From the NCBI GenBank assembly GCA_018369555.1, contig JAGZCC010000003.1, positions 4,426-68,425 on the forward strand: DNA of 64,000 nucleotides, in the 5' to 3' direction. A model generated the notes under the pieces. The model did no database searches, was not told the DNA's origin, and saw only the letters and a program-made list of their open reading frames with translations. The position numbers and the translations under genes are program-made. How positions within the stretch are numbered: the stretch's first letter is position 1; each line of letters begins with the position of its first letter. The DNA is from Thomasclavelia spiroformis (GTDB taxonomy: Bacteria; Bacillota_I; Bacilli_A; Erysipelotrichales; Coprobacillaceae). Below, one piece after another: positions 35,212 to 45,139 of the stretch.

Positions 35212-36288
35212 ATGAATGAAAGTATGTTAGAACGTTTAAAAACAATGGAAAACAGATATGAAGAATTAGGACATATGCTGATGGATCCTGATATTGGCAG
35301 TGATATCAAAAAGATGACAGATGTGACAAAAGAACAAGCGTCATTACAAGCAGCATATGATTTATATCAAGAGTATAAAGAGATTGAAAATGGAATCGAA
35401 GAGGCTAAAGAATTAGCTAAAGAACATGATCCGGAAATCAAAGAAATGGCTAAAATGGAATTAGCTGAATTGGAAGAGAAATTACCTGATATTATTAAAA
35501 GATTAGAAATTGAATTGATTCCTAAAGATCCTAATGATAATAAAGATGTAATTATGGAAATTCGTGGAGCTGCTGGTGGTGATGAAGGAAATATTTTTGC
35601 TGGCGATTTATATCGTATGTATGTAAAATATTCAGAAGCGCAGGGTTGGAGAGTAGAGGTTATGGAGGCTATTGATGCTGAAGCTGGAGGATACTCTTTA
35701 ATTTCTTTTATGGTTAAAGGTGAAGGGGTATACGGAAAATTAAAATTTGAATCTGGATCACATCGTGTTCAACGTGTACCTAAAACTGAAACGCAAGGAA
35801 GAGTCCATACTTCTACAGCAACAGTTTTAGTTATGCCTGAAGTTGAAGAAGTTGATATTGAAATTAATAAAAACGATTTGAGAATTGATACTTATCGTGC
35901 TAGTGGGGCTGGAGGTCAGCATATTAATAAAACTGATTCAGCTGTAAGAATTACGCATCTTCCAACTGGTATTGTTGCAGCAAGTCAAGATGGTCGTTCG
36001 CAACATGATAATAAAGATAAAGCAATGAAAGCCTTGTATGCAAGAATCTATGATTATTATCAACAACAACAAGATCAACAAGTTGATAGTGAAAGAAAAA
36101 GTAAGGTAGGAACTGGTGATCGTGCTGAAAAGATTAGAACATATAACTATCCACAAAATCGTGTAACTGATCATCGTATTGGATTAACAATTCAACAATT
36201 AGATCGAATTATCGAAGGTAAATTGGATGATATTATTACAGCTTTAATTAATGAAGATCAACGTTTAAAATTGGAAGGACAAAATTAA
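35212..36288 (+). CDS. prfA: Peptide chain release factor 1
   Basis: RF1 releases the peptide at UAA and UAG. The 358-residue protein has the discriminator PKT (about residue 189, in RVQRVPKTETQGR) that marks RF1 instead of RF2, and the catalytic GGQ (about 232-234, in SGAGGQHINKTDS). PrmC, encoded next with a TAATG overlap, methylates that Gln. Confidence 0.97.
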   Translation: MNESMLERLKTMENRYEELGHMLMDPDIGSDIKKMTDVTKEQASLQAAYDLYQEYKEIENGIEEAKELAKEHDPEIKEMAKMELAELEEKLPDIIKRLEIELIPKDPNDNKDVIMEIRGAAGGDEGNIFAGDLYRMYVKYSEAQGWRVEVMEAIDAEAGGYSLISFMVKGEGVYGKLKFESGSHRVQRVPKTETQGRVHTSTATVLVMPEVEEVDIEINKNDLRIDTYRASGAGGQHINKTDSAVRITHLPTGIVAASQDGRSQHDNKDKAMKALYARIYDYYQQQQDQQVDSERKSKVGTGDRAEKIRTYNYPQNRVTDHRIGLTIQQLDRIIEGKLDDIITALINEDQRLKLEGQN

Positions 36289-37145
36289 TGGCAACTGTAA
36301 AACAATTAATTAAACAAGCAGAAAGTCGTTTAGATGATAATAATAAGGATGTAAATGTTGCAAAAGTTTTGTTTTATCATTTAGCAAACAAAGAACCTCA
36401 TGAACTTTATTTGATGTATGATGAAGAAGTTGATAAAGATTTAGAAAAGCAATTTTTAATGGGAATGGAAGAATATTATAATGGTAGACCAATTCAATAT
36501 ATTAAAGGGATGGAAACATTTTTTGGCCGTGATTTTAAAGTAAATGAAGATGTTTTAATTCCTCGTTATGAAACAGAAGAATTAGTTGAAAATATTTTAT
36601 ATCGTATTGATGATTATTTCCCAGGCTATAAAAATATTACATTATGTGATGTTGGTACAGGTAGTGGAGCAATTGCAATAAGTTTAGCTTTAGAAGAACC
36701 TAAATTAAAAGTATATGCCACAGATATATCTGATTTGGCGCTTACTGTTGCAAGGGAAAATGCTGATAATTTAAAAGCAAATGTAGAATTTTTAGCTGGT
36801 GATATGTTACAGCCTTTAATTGAGAAAAATCTTAAAGTAGATATATTTGTTTCTAATCCACCTTATATTCCTCAAGAGCAGGAAATAGAAGCTGTTGTTA
36901 AAGATAATGAACCCCATGTTGCTTTATTTGGTGGAAATGACGGATTGTATTTTTATCGTAAAATTTTTGAAGGTGTAAAGGCATTATTAAATGAACGGGC
37001 TTTGTTAGCTTTTGAAATGGGATTTGATCAAAGAGAATTGATGGAAGAAGCAGTGCATAAATATTTTCCAAATGATCCTTATGAAATTATTAAAGATATA
37101 AATGGTAAAGATCGTATGTTATTTATTTATCGTAATTTAAAGTAA
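36288..37145 (+). CDS. prmC: Release factor glutamine methyltransferase
   Basis: PrmC N5-methylates the GGQ glutamine of RF1 and RF2. The 285-residue protein has an N-terminal helical domain, the SAM-binding VGTGSGAIAISLA and the catalytic VSNPPYIP (about residues 188-195). It is coupled to its substrate gene prfA. Confidence 0.95.
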   Translation: MATVKQLIKQAESRLDDNNKDVNVAKVLFYHLANKEPHELYLMYDEEVDKDLEKQFLMGMEEYYNGRPIQYIKGMETFFGRDFKVNEDVLIPRYETEELVENILYRIDDYFPGYKNITLCDVGTGSGAIAISLALEEPKLKVYATDISDLALTVARENADNLKANVEFLAGDMLQPLIEKNLKVDIFVSNPPYIPQEQEIEAVVKDNEPHVALFGGNDGLYFYRKIFEGVKALLNERALLAFEMGFDQRELMEEAVHKYFPNDPYEIIKDINGKDRMLFIYRNLK

Positions 37146-37162
37146 GAAACAAATAATGAGAC

Positions 37163-37197
37163 AAACATTCATGGTACGTAACATCATGGATGTTTTT
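37163..37197 (+). terminator. Terminator after prmC
   Basis: AAACATTCATG (37163-37173) pairs with CATGGATGTTT (37185-37195) with one mismatch, followed by T5. Confidence 0.7.
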
Positions 37198-37387
37198 AAA
37201 TTTATTTAAATTATTAAAAAATTAGGATAGATATATTATAATATAATTATGTTAATTAATTTTTTATTAAAAAGTCATTTGATATAAGATTGGAAAGGAA
37301 ATAGGATTAACTTTAAAGAGGGAATGATTTTGTAATATAAATTGTGAATATTTTCTTGTTTAAAGTTACTTTATAAAGGTAAGAAAA

Positions 37388-37885
37388 TTGGAAAGTTTTG
37401 AAACACAACGGTTATTAATTAGAGAATTACAGATGTCAGATGCAATGAGATTAAGTGAATATCGAAATAAAAAAGAAGTAGCTTTTTATCAATCTTGGTG
37501 GCATTATCCATATAATAAAGCAGTTAAAAGGATAGAATATTGTTTGAAACACCCATTTGAAGGAAAAAGAGGGACATATCAACTAGGTGTTGTATTAAAA
37601 GAAACAGGGTGTTTGATAGGAGATTATTTTTTTGAAGTTATTGAACCTAGTTCAATAACTATTGGTTATACTTTTGATAGTGATTATTGGCATCATGGTT
37701 ATGCAACAGAGTCGTTAAGAGCGTTATTGGTAATTTTAAAAGACAAATATCATTTTAAACAAGTTTTTGCCCATGTTTATAACGATAATCATAGGTCGAT
37801 TAGATTATTAAAAAACATAGGATTTGTGCAATATGAAAAATCAATATTGATGGGTGATAGTGGATTTAAACTAGATTTGAAATAA
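37388..37885 (+). CDS. GNAT-family N-acetyltransferase (RimJ/RimL-like)
   Basis: The 165-residue protein starts with the typical ETQRLLIRELQMSDA and has the acetyl-CoA loop region HHGYATESLRALL plus the C-terminal VYNDNHRSIRLLKNIGF. This pattern is that of acetyltransferases acting on ribosomal-protein N-termini or on small amines; substrate unknown. The start is TTG 37388, preceded by AAAGGTAAG. It is a single gene. Confidence 0.8.
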   Translation: MESFETQRLLIRELQMSDAMRLSEYRNKKEVAFYQSWWHYPYNKAVKRIEYCLKHPFEGKRGTYQLGVVLKETGCLIGDYFFEVIEPSSITIGYTFDSDYWHHGYATESLRALLVILKDKYHFKQVFAHVYNDNHRSIRLLKNIGFVQYEKSILMGDSGFKLDLK

Positions 37886-37970
37886 ATAGATAGCTTTTTT
37901 ATGTTTGTTTTAAATTATGACAAATTATTTATTTTAAAATACATATAATTTGTATTACGAGGTGAATGAA

Positions 37971-40175
37971 ATGGATTTGTCAGTAGAAAAGAGTAAAGCA
38001 AAGATAAAAAATGTTAGGATGGTTTATGTAACTATTTTTGGATTAACAATTCTTTTAAGTTTAGTAAAGATGTATGATACATCACTATGCTTTGTTGTTT
38101 CGATGTTGGTAATTTCTTTTATGTGTGGATATCAGCATTTAATTACGTATATGACAGCATTAGTACTAACATCATTTTTATTTTATGATGGTTATATGGA
38201 AGTTTTGATATCTTTAACAAGTATAGTAATGATGCAGTTATTGATGTATTTTAAATTTGTAAAAAGTAAGCATATTACTTTGGTTATAGGTTTAGTAAGC
38301 TTAATCTATTTATATATATATAATTATAATTATATTGAAATATTAGTTATTTTAGGCTTCACTTTAATACATAGTATATTAAGTTTAGATATTGTACCGC
38401 TTTTTATTCATAATACTATTGATGTGTATACAAATAAACGAATGATGATTCTTTCAGTGATAATAATGTTTGCAATTATTTCATTATTAGAAGTTGATCA
38501 AATTTATATGATGTTATTATTACGTTTTTATTTATTGTTAAGTGTGTATTATTTAGGTATCAATAATACAATGCCTGCAATCTTATATGTATCAATTACT
38601 TTAATGTTTATCAATTCTTTATTTAAAGATGATATATTGTCATTAATATTACCATTTAGTATCTTTTTTATGTATAAACCGCCTAATAAACTTGTATGTT
38701 CAACTGTATATATTTTAAGTCATCTTATTTTGCCGTTTTTTATTGAATACGATTATTATTATTATAATTTTATTATTATAATAAGTGCTGCTTTATTTTT
38801 ATTTGTTCCTAATATAAAAAAACGCTCAAATTTACTTACTGATGAATATAAAAGTATCACAGGACATAATAAATTAATTCAACGAGTTAATACGTTTGCT
38901 TCCTTGTTTAAACAATTGACTAGTATTTTTCAAGAATTTAATCGAGATGTAAATATTGGAGAGTTTGTTGGATATGTATATGAAGATGTATGTTTACATT
39001 GTCCAAGTCGAGATTTGTGTTTTTATCAAGATGGTGGCGTTAGTCGATTGGGTAAGTTGATTAATAAGGGATTTAAATATAATTTTAATAATGAAGATAA
39101 TGAATATATAAAAAATAATTGTATTAACCCACAAAAAATTATTGATGCTATTGATGAGTATAGAGAAAGTTATGAAAAGATTAGACGAGTTAATCAAGAA
39201 AATTTTTATTTAAAAAAAGATTTGTTTTATGAGTTTTCTTTATTGGGTGAGGTGTTTGATAATTTTAGTAATTCTTTAAAACAAATGCCATTTGAAAATG
39301 ATTTATTGAAAGAACATTTATTGGGGTATCAATTTAATGTTACATATGTCTATAAACACGATATTTCATTAAATGTGTATACATTAGAAATAGGATTATT
39401 AGATATTAGTAAAGAGGAAGTTATTAATGAATTAATTCCTATTGTAGAAAGTTATTTAAATGAATCACTAGAAGTTATTTCAATTAAAAATATAATGCAC
39501 TATTTGGGTTATACTTCAGTAGTGTTAAAACATCAACCTAATTTTTCTTTACAATATGGGATACAACAGTATGCTTTAGAGCCATTGCATTGTGGGGATT
39601 CTTTTAGTACATTTCATCAAGATAATGATCACTATTTAGCTTTGAGTGATGGAATGGGGCAAGGAAAAATTGCAGCCAGTGAAAGTAAATTAACATTAGA
39701 GGTATTATCTAAATTGATTTTAAATGGAATTAGTTTAAAAGATACTATTGATGCTATTAATGTTTTATTGAAAATTAAAAATCATAATGATATGTTTACA
39801 ACCTTAGATCTGTGTAATATTAATTTAGCAAATGCGAAGATGAAATTGATTAAGTATGGAGCAAATCCTAGTTACCATATAAGAAATAAGATTGTTGAAA
39901 AAATTACTACTAATTCTTTGCCGGTAGGTATTGTTTCTAAATTAAAAATATCATCTTATGAGATGTCATTAAAAGCTGATGATATTATTATTATGTCAAG
40001 TGATGGCACGAGCGATAATTTTGAAAAAATTATTGATGATAATTTGGATTTGATTGATCAATTACATCCTCAAGAAATAGCAACATTATTGATGGATAAA
40101 GTTTTGGAAAATAATAGTTTAGATGATATAAGTATTATTGTTGTGAAGGTAATTAATACAAGAAATGATAATTAG
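37971..40175 (+). CDS. spoIIE: Stage II sporulation protein E, membrane PP2C phosphatase
   Basis: SpoIIE sits at the polar division septum and dephosphorylates SpoIIAA to release sigma-F in the forespore. The 734-residue protein has about ten N-terminal membrane helices (to about residue 285), a central regulatory region, and a C-terminal PP2C domain. The PP2C motifs are ALSDGMGQGKIAASES and IIMSSDGTSDNF. It is somewhat shorter than Bacillus SpoIIE (827). ATG 37971 follows GAGGTGA. The gene order spoIIE-tilS-hpt-ftsH matches Bacillus apart from two missing small genes. Confidence 0.93.
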   Translation: MDLSVEKSKAKIKNVRMVYVTIFGLTILLSLVKMYDTSLCFVVSMLVISFMCGYQHLITYMTALVLTSFLFYDGYMEVLISLTSIVMMQLLMYFKFVKSKHITLVIGLVSLIYLYIYNYNYIEILVILGFTLIHSILSLDIVPLFIHNTIDVYTNKRMMILSVIIMFAIISLLEVDQIYMMLLLRFYLLLSVYYLGINNTMPAILYVSITLMFINSLFKDDILSLILPFSIFFMYKPPNKLVCSTVYILSHLILPFFIEYDYYYYNFIIIISAALFLFVPNIKKRSNLLTDEYKSITGHNKLIQRVNTFASLFKQLTSIFQEFNRDVNIGEFVGYVYEDVCLHCPSRDLCFYQDGGVSRLGKLINKGFKYNFNNEDNEYIKNNCINPQKIIDAIDEYRESYEKIRRVNQENFYLKKDLFYEFSLLGEVFDNFSNSLKQMPFENDLLKEHLLGYQFNVTYVYKHDISLNVYTLEIGLLDISKEEVINELIPIVESYLNESLEVISIKNIMHYLGYTSVVLKHQPNFSLQYGIQQYALEPLHCGDSFSTFHQDNDHYLALSDGMGQGKIAASESKLTLEVLSKLILNGISLKDTIDAINVLLKIKNHNDMFTTLDLCNINLANAKMKLIKYGANPSYHIRNKIVEKITTNSLPVGIVSKLKISSYEMSLKADDIIIMSSDGTSDNFEKIIDDNLDLIDQLHPQEIATLLMDKVLENNSLDDISIIVVKVINTRNDN

Positions 40176-40196
40176 ATCGTTTATGACGGTCTTTTT
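40174..40196 (+). terminator. Terminator after spoIIE
   Basis: AGATCGT (40174-40180) pairs with ACGGTCT (40186-40192) with one G-U pair, then T5. It overlaps the stop codon of spoIIE. Confidence 0.7.
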
Positions 40197-40225
40197 ATTT
40201 GAAAGTATTAATTTTATAAATTATC

Positions 40226-40234
40226 TGTTATAAT
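40226..40234 (+). promoter_or_regulatory. Extended -10 promoter for tilS-hpt-ftsH
   Basis: TGT followed by TATAAT (40229-40234), 25 bases before the tilS ATG. Confidence 0.5.
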
Positions 40235-40258
40235 GGGAACAATACTTGAGGTGGGATA

Positions 40259-41503
40259 ATGGAAAATTTAGAAAAGTTACTGGATTTAAATAATTTATAT
40301 GTAGTGGGTGTATCTGGAGGCTGTGATTCAATGGCTTTATTGGATATTATGCAAAAAAAAGGTTATCGAATTATTGTTTGTCATGTGAATTATCATTTGC
40401 GAAATGATAGCGATTTAGATCAAAAAACAGTAGAAGATTATTGTAAGAAGCATAATATTAGATGTTTTGTTAAGGAGATAGATAGTAAACAGTATAGTAA
40501 AGAAAATTTTCAAATGCAGGCTAGAAAATTGCGTTATCAATTTTATCGCAATATTGCAAGTAAGTATAATACAGATGAAATTGTTTTAGCACATCATTTA
40601 GATGATGTGATTGAAAATATTGTAATGCAATTACAACGTAATAATACAAAAGGATATTTAGGAATTAAAGATGTAAGTAATGTTTTTGATATGATTGTAA
40701 TTAGACCTTTTTTAAAGGTTAGAAAGCACGTCTTAAGAAACTATTGCCATGATCATAAAGTGTTTTATCGTGATGATTATACCAATTTTGAAACTGATTT
40801 TACGCGTGATTTTGTTCGTAATGTTACTTTAAAAAAATATAGTGAAAAACAAATTGAAGAATTATTAATAAAAGCAAAGGAACATAATGAACGATATTTA
40901 AAAAATTTAGAATTAGTTCAAATGTATCTTTATAAGTATCATCAAAAAGAAATGATTGATTTTCATTTAATTCCTGACAATCTTCTAGAATGTTTTATTT
41001 ATGAAATTATTCGGGAGAGTGTTTATCCGCCTTTAATAAGCGATTCTTTAATTAAAGAGATAATTAAGCAAATTAACAGTAACAAACCTAATATTGAAAT
41101 GGATTTACCTGTTAATATTAGGTTCATAAAAGAATATAATAATATACGTGTTTCAAAGACAAAAAATAGCTCAGATTATTGTTTAAAATATAAGCAATTA
41201 GTTTATGATAAACATGAGCACTTTTATTTAAGTAAAACAGGACATTTAAATGAAGGGATATATTTAAATGATGAAGATTTTCCCATTATGGTAAGATCTT
41301 ATAAACCTGGAGATGTAATTGTTACAGCTGGGGGAACTAAAAAGATATCACGTTTATATATTGATAATAAAATCCCTAAGAGCCAGAGAAAAAATTGGCC
41401 AATAGTTGTAAATAGTAACAATGAAATTATTTTAGTGCCACATCTTGCAAAAAATATTAGGTATTTATATTCAAAACCTAATTTATATGTGGTAAAATTA
41501 TAA
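40259..41503 (+). CDS. tilS: tRNA(Ile)-lysidine synthetase
   Basis: TilS converts C34 of the AUA-reading tRNA-Ile to lysidine, changing both its codon and amino-acid identity; it is essential. The 414-residue protein has the PP-loop GVSGGCDSMALLD (residues about 17-29), HVNYHLRNDS and AHHLDDVIENIVMQ, and ends with a TilS C-terminal domain. ATG 40259 has GAGGTGGG upstream. hpt follows 26 bases on. Confidence 0.94.
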   Translation: MENLEKLLDLNNLYVVGVSGGCDSMALLDIMQKKGYRIIVCHVNYHLRNDSDLDQKTVEDYCKKHNIRCFVKEIDSKQYSKENFQMQARKLRYQFYRNIASKYNTDEIVLAHHLDDVIENIVMQLQRNNTKGYLGIKDVSNVFDMIVIRPFLKVRKHVLRNYCHDHKVFYRDDYTNFETDFTRDFVRNVTLKKYSEKQIEELLIKAKEHNERYLKNLELVQMYLYKYHQKEMIDFHLIPDNLLECFIYEIIRESVYPPLISDSLIKEIIKQINSNKPNIEMDLPVNIRFIKEYNNIRVSKTKNSSDYCLKYKQLVYDKHEHFYLSKTGHLNEGIYLNDEDFPIMVRSYKPGDVIVTAGGTKKISRLYIDNKIPKSQRKNWPIVVNSNNEIILVPHLAKNIRYLYSKPNLYVVKL

Positions 41504-41529
41504 TCATGTATAGATTAGAGGTGATTTAG

Positions 41530-42060
41530 ATGCATAAGAATATAAAAGAAGTTTTAATTAGTGAAGAACAAATTATTGAAAAATGTAAAGAGTTAGGAAA
41601 AATTATTGACAAAGATTATGAAGGTAAAGAGGTTTTATTAGTGGGACTATTAAAAGGATCTGTACCTTTTATGGCAGAACTTGCTAAGCATTTAAATAGT
41701 GATGTTATATTCGATTACATGAATGTAAGTAGTTATGATGGGGTTGAATCTAAAACTCTTGTAGTAAAACAGGATTTGAAAGAAGATGTTAGTGGTAAGA
41801 ATATTTTAATTGTTGAAGATATTCTTGATACGGGAAAGACATTATATAATGTTAAAGACATGCTTTTAAAGCGTAATGCCAATAGTGTGAAAATTGTTAC
41901 GATGTTAGATAAAGAAGAAGGCCGTGTTATTGATATGAAAGCTGATTATGTTGGCTTTAAGATACCAAATGCGTTTGTTGTTGGATATGGTTTGGACTTT
42001 AATGAAAAATATCGTCAATTACCATATGTTGGTGTTTTAAAAGAAGAATGTTATAAGTAA
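41530..42060 (+). CDS. hpt: Hypoxanthine phosphoribosyltransferase
   Basis: Salvages hypoxanthine and guanine with PRPP. The 176-residue type I PRTase has the PRPP loop LIVEDILDTGKTLYN, the flexible-loop YMNVSSYDG and the purine-site VVGYGLDFNEKYR. It lies between tilS and ftsH as in Bacillus. Confidence 0.95.
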   Translation: MHKNIKEVLISEEQIIEKCKELGKIIDKDYEGKEVLLVGLLKGSVPFMAELAKHLNSDVIFDYMNVSSYDGVESKTLVVKQDLKEDVSGKNILIVEDILDTGKTLYNVKDMLLKRNANSVKIVTMLDKEEGRVIDMKADYVGFKIPNAFVVGYGLDFNEKYRQLPYVGVLKEECYK

Positions 42061-42069
42061 GGAGAGTTT

Positions 42070-44022
42070 ATGAATAGTAAGAACGGATTATTAAGATCAA
42101 TTCTTCCTTGGCTATTAGTGCTAATTGTAATTGGTGGAATGGTTACTTTTATGAATCAAAGTAATGGTAAAGAACTTAAGTACAATGAGTTTGTGGAAGT
42201 AGTGCAAGAAGAAAAAATTAAGGAAGTTGAAATTGTTCCATCATCATTAGTTATTGATGTTTCAGGAAGTTATACTAAAAAACATGATGGCAAATCGTCA
42301 AAAGTATCATTTACGACAACTATCCCTAATACAGAAGCAGAGATGCAGTCGTTAACAAGTTTATTAAATGAAAAGGATATTGAAACTACTATTGTAGATC
42401 CTAATGAACGAGGAATGTTTACAAGAGTACTTTTAAATATTTTGCCATATGCTTTGTTATTAGGTGGAATGTTTTTTATCTTTAAAATGATGTCACAAGG
42501 TGGTGGAAACGCTAAAGCCTTTGAATTTGGAAATTCTAGAGCCAAATTGGAAAAAAATCAAAAAACAAGATTTTCAGATGTAGCTGGAGCGGATGAGGAA
42601 AAAGAAGAATTAAAAGAGTTAGTTGAATTCTTAAAAAATCCAAAGAAATTTGCTCAAATGGGGGCTAGAATTCCTAAGGGAGTACTACTTGTAGGTCCAC
42701 CAGGGACAGGTAAGACTTTACTTGCAAGAGCGGTTTCTGGTGAAGCAAGTGTACCATATTATTCTATTTCAGGCTCTGAATTCGTAGAAATGTTTGTTGG
42801 GGTTGGAGCTGGACGTGTTCGTGACATGTTTAAAAAAGCTAAACAAACTGCACCATGTATTATTTTTATTGATGAAATTGATGCCGTAGGACGTCAAAGA
42901 GGTGCTGGAATGGGTGGCGGACATGATGAACGTGAACAAACTTTGAACCAGTTGTTAGTTGAAATGGATGGTTTCAGTGGCAATGAAGGAATCATTATTT
43001 TAGCAGCAACTAACCGTGTTGATGTATTGGATCCGGCATTATTACGTCCAGGGCGTTTTGACCGTCAAATTCAAGTAGCTAATCCTGATAAAAACGCACG
43101 TACTGAAATTTTAAAGGTACATGCGCGAAATAAAAAATTTGCACCGGATGTTGATTTTTCAAATATTGCTCAAAGAACACCAGGATTTTCTGGAGCTGAA
43201 TTAGAAAATGTTTTAAATGAAGCAGCGTTATTAGCTGTTCGTGAAAATCATAAAGTTATTTCAATGGATGATATTGATGAAGCAATTGATCGTGTTGTAG
43301 GTGGACCTGCGAAGAAATCACGTAAGTATAGTGAAAAAGAGCGTCGTCTAGTAGCTTATCATGAAGCTGGTCATGCAGTCTTAGGATTAACACTTGAAGA
43401 TGCTAATAAAGTTCAAAAAGTTACAATTGTTCCTCGTGGACAAGCGGGTGGATATAATTTAATGACACCAAAGGAAGAAACTTATTTCCAAACTAAAACA
43501 CAATTAGAAGCTAATATTGCAGGATTTATGGGAGGACGTGTTGCTGAGGAGATCTTCTTTGGTGATATAAGTTCTGGTGCTCATAATGATATTGAACAGG
43601 CAACAAGAATTGCAAGAATGATGGTTACAGAGTTAGGAATGTCTGAACTTGGACCAATTAAATATGATTCTGAACAAGGAAATGTATTCTTAGGACGTGA
43701 TTATACACAGCATAGTAATTCTCATTCAGGACAAATTGCTTATGAAATTGATGTTCAAGTTCGTAAGATAATTGATGAATGTTATGCTAAAGCCAAGGAA
43801 ATTATTGAAGCTAATAAAGATAAATTAGTTATTATTGCTGATGCTTTATTAGAGTATGAAACTTTGGCTGGTGAACAAATTGAGGCATTATTTAATACAG
43901 GGCGCATGTTAGATCGTCATGATGGTACAAATGATGGAGATAGCGATAGCTCAAATGGTGATGTTAATCAAACAGCTGTATCATTTGATAGTGCAGATGA
44001 TTTGTTAGATGATATGAAATAA
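42070..44022 (+). CDS. ftsH: ATP-dependent zinc metalloprotease FtsH
   Basis: FtsH is a hexameric membrane AAA protease for membrane and regulatory proteins. The 650-residue protein has two membrane helices (about residues 12-29 and 118-137) around a small extracytoplasmic domain, Walker A GPPGTGKT (about 208-215), Walker B IIFIDEIDAVG, the arginine-finger region, and the zinc site HEAGH (about 431-435). In Bacillus it affects SpoIIE-related sporulation events. Confidence 0.97.
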   Translation: MNSKNGLLRSILPWLLVLIVIGGMVTFMNQSNGKELKYNEFVEVVQEEKIKEVEIVPSSLVIDVSGSYTKKHDGKSSKVSFTTTIPNTEAEMQSLTSLLNEKDIETTIVDPNERGMFTRVLLNILPYALLLGGMFFIFKMMSQGGGNAKAFEFGNSRAKLEKNQKTRFSDVAGADEEKEELKELVEFLKNPKKFAQMGARIPKGVLLVGPPGTGKTLLARAVSGEASVPYYSISGSEFVEMFVGVGAGRVRDMFKKAKQTAPCIIFIDEIDAVGRQRGAGMGGGHDEREQTLNQLLVEMDGFSGNEGIIILAATNRVDVLDPALLRPGRFDRQIQVANPDKNARTEILKVHARNKKFAPDVDFSNIAQRTPGFSGAELENVLNEAALLAVRENHKVISMDDIDEAIDRVVGGPAKKSRKYSEKERRLVAYHEAGHAVLGLTLEDANKVQKVTIVPRGQAGGYNLMTPKEETYFQTKTQLEANIAGFMGGRVAEEIFFGDISSGAHNDIEQATRIARMMVTELGMSELGPIKYDSEQGNVFLGRDYTQHSNSHSGQIAYEIDVQVRKIIDECYAKAKEIIEANKDKLVIIADALLEYETLAGEQIEALFNTGRMLDRHDGTNDGDSDSSNGDVNQTAVSFDSADDLLDDMK

Positions 44023-44041
44023 AGCGGTAGCCGCTTTTTTT
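44021..44041 (+). terminator. Terminator after ftsH
   Basis: AAAGCGG (44021-44027) pairs with CCGCTTT (44031-44037), loop TAG, followed by T. The next small ORF starts only 20 bases after, so read-through must supply it unless a promoter is hidden in ftsH. Confidence 0.8.
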
Positions 44042-44061
44042 CATATTTAGAGGTGATAATT

Positions 44062-44154
44062 ATGAATAAAATAAGTCGTAAAGTATTTATTTTCTTTATT
44101 ATTGTTTGTATGATAATACCGATGATATTATCATCAATTGCTGTATTTTTATAG
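44062..44154 (+). CDS. 30-residue single-helix membrane peptide, unknown
   Basis: ATG 44062 stands behind a strong AGAGGTGATAATT site and opens 30 codons. The peptide has a basic start MNKISRKV and one membrane helix of about 20 residues (FIFFIIVCMIIPMILSSIAV). Its TAG stop is embedded in the ribosome site TAGGAG of hslO, implying translational coupling. I do not recognise it. Small membrane peptides beside ftsH could be protease substrates or modulators, but this is a guess. The good ribosome site and tight fit between two genes support it being real. Confidence 0.55.
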   Translation: MNKISRKVFIFFIIVCMIIPMILSSIAVFL

Positions 44155-44163
44155 GAGAATGAT

Positions 44164-45033
44164 ATGAAAGATTATTTAGTTAGAGGATTAGTTAATAGTA
44201 AAAATTGTCGTGTTTTTGCTTGTGTGACAACGAATTTATTAGATGAGGCAAGAAAAAAACATAATCTATGGCCTACTGCTTCAGCTGCACTAGGAAGAAT
44301 GATGTCAGCTACTTTAATGATGGCAAGAATGAATAAAAATTCGGAAAAAATGACTGTTATCATTAATGGTGGTGGTCCAATTGGAACAATGATTAATGTT
44401 ACAATTGGTGATGGAAATATTAAAGGCTTTGTTGCTAATCCAGAAGTTCATTACACATACAATGATACTGGTAAATTAGCAGTAGGCGTAGCAGTTGGTC
44501 ATGAAGGAACTTTGCAAGTAATTAGAGATATGGGATTAAAGGAACCATTTACCGGTTCAGTTCCACTTCAAACTGGAGAAATTGGTGATGATTTTAGCTA
44601 TTATTTTGCAGTAAGTGAGCAAACACCATCAGTTGTTTCAGTTGGTGTATTAGTAAATGATACAAATGAGATATTGGCTTCAGGAGGATTTATCATTCAA
44701 TTACTTCCAGAAGCTACAGAAGAAGATATAACTTATATTGAAAATGTGGTCAAGAAATGCCCACCGGTTTCTCAATTAATTAATGAGGGAAAAACGCCAG
44801 AAGACATTTTAAGATTATTATTTGAAGATGTCGAGATTACAGAAACACAAGATTTATTTTTTAAGTGTGATTGTTCTAAAGAAAAATTATCAGAGGCATT
44901 GATTACTGTTGGAAAAGATGAGTTGCAAGCAATGATTAATGAAGATCATGGATGTCAATTACATTGTCAGTTCTGTAATACTGAGTATAATTTTAGTGAA
45001 GAAGAATTAAAAGCGATTATTGAAAGGATTTAA
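44164..45033 (+). CDS. hslO: Redox-regulated chaperone Hsp33
   Basis: Hsp33 binds unfolded proteins under oxidative stress. The 289-residue protein ends with the zinc/redox switch CDCSKEK (about residues 236-242) and CQFCNTEY (about 268-275), the CxC and CxxC pairs. Upstream is the folding domain with INGGGPIGTM. It follows ftsH as in Bacillus, where coaX lies between. Confidence 0.94.
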   Translation: MKDYLVRGLVNSKNCRVFACVTTNLLDEARKKHNLWPTASAALGRMMSATLMMARMNKNSEKMTVIINGGGPIGTMINVTIGDGNIKGFVANPEVHYTYNDTGKLAVGVAVGHEGTLQVIRDMGLKEPFTGSVPLQTGEIGDDFSYYFAVSEQTPSVVSVGVLVNDTNEILASGGFIIQLLPEATEEDITYIENVVKKCPPVSQLINEGKTPEDILRLLFEDVEITETQDLFFKCDCSKEKLSEALITVGKDELQAMINEDHGCQLHCQFCNTEYNFSEEELKAIIERI

Positions 45034-45056
45034 AATTGGACTGATTTTTATATATT

Positions 45057-45108
45057 AACCTTCTATTAGATAGTGTTTATAATTAGACGCTGACTTTAGA
45101 AGGTTTTT
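45057..45108 (+). terminator. Nested-hairpin terminator after hslO
   Basis: AACCTTCTA (45057-45065) pairs with TAGAAGGTT (45097-45105), followed by T. The long loop holds a second stem, AGTGT (45072-45076) with ACGCT (45087-45091). This is more elaborate than an ordinary terminator. Confidence 0.6.
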
Positions 45109-45139
45109 GTAATAAATATTATATTTTAAATAAAATAAA

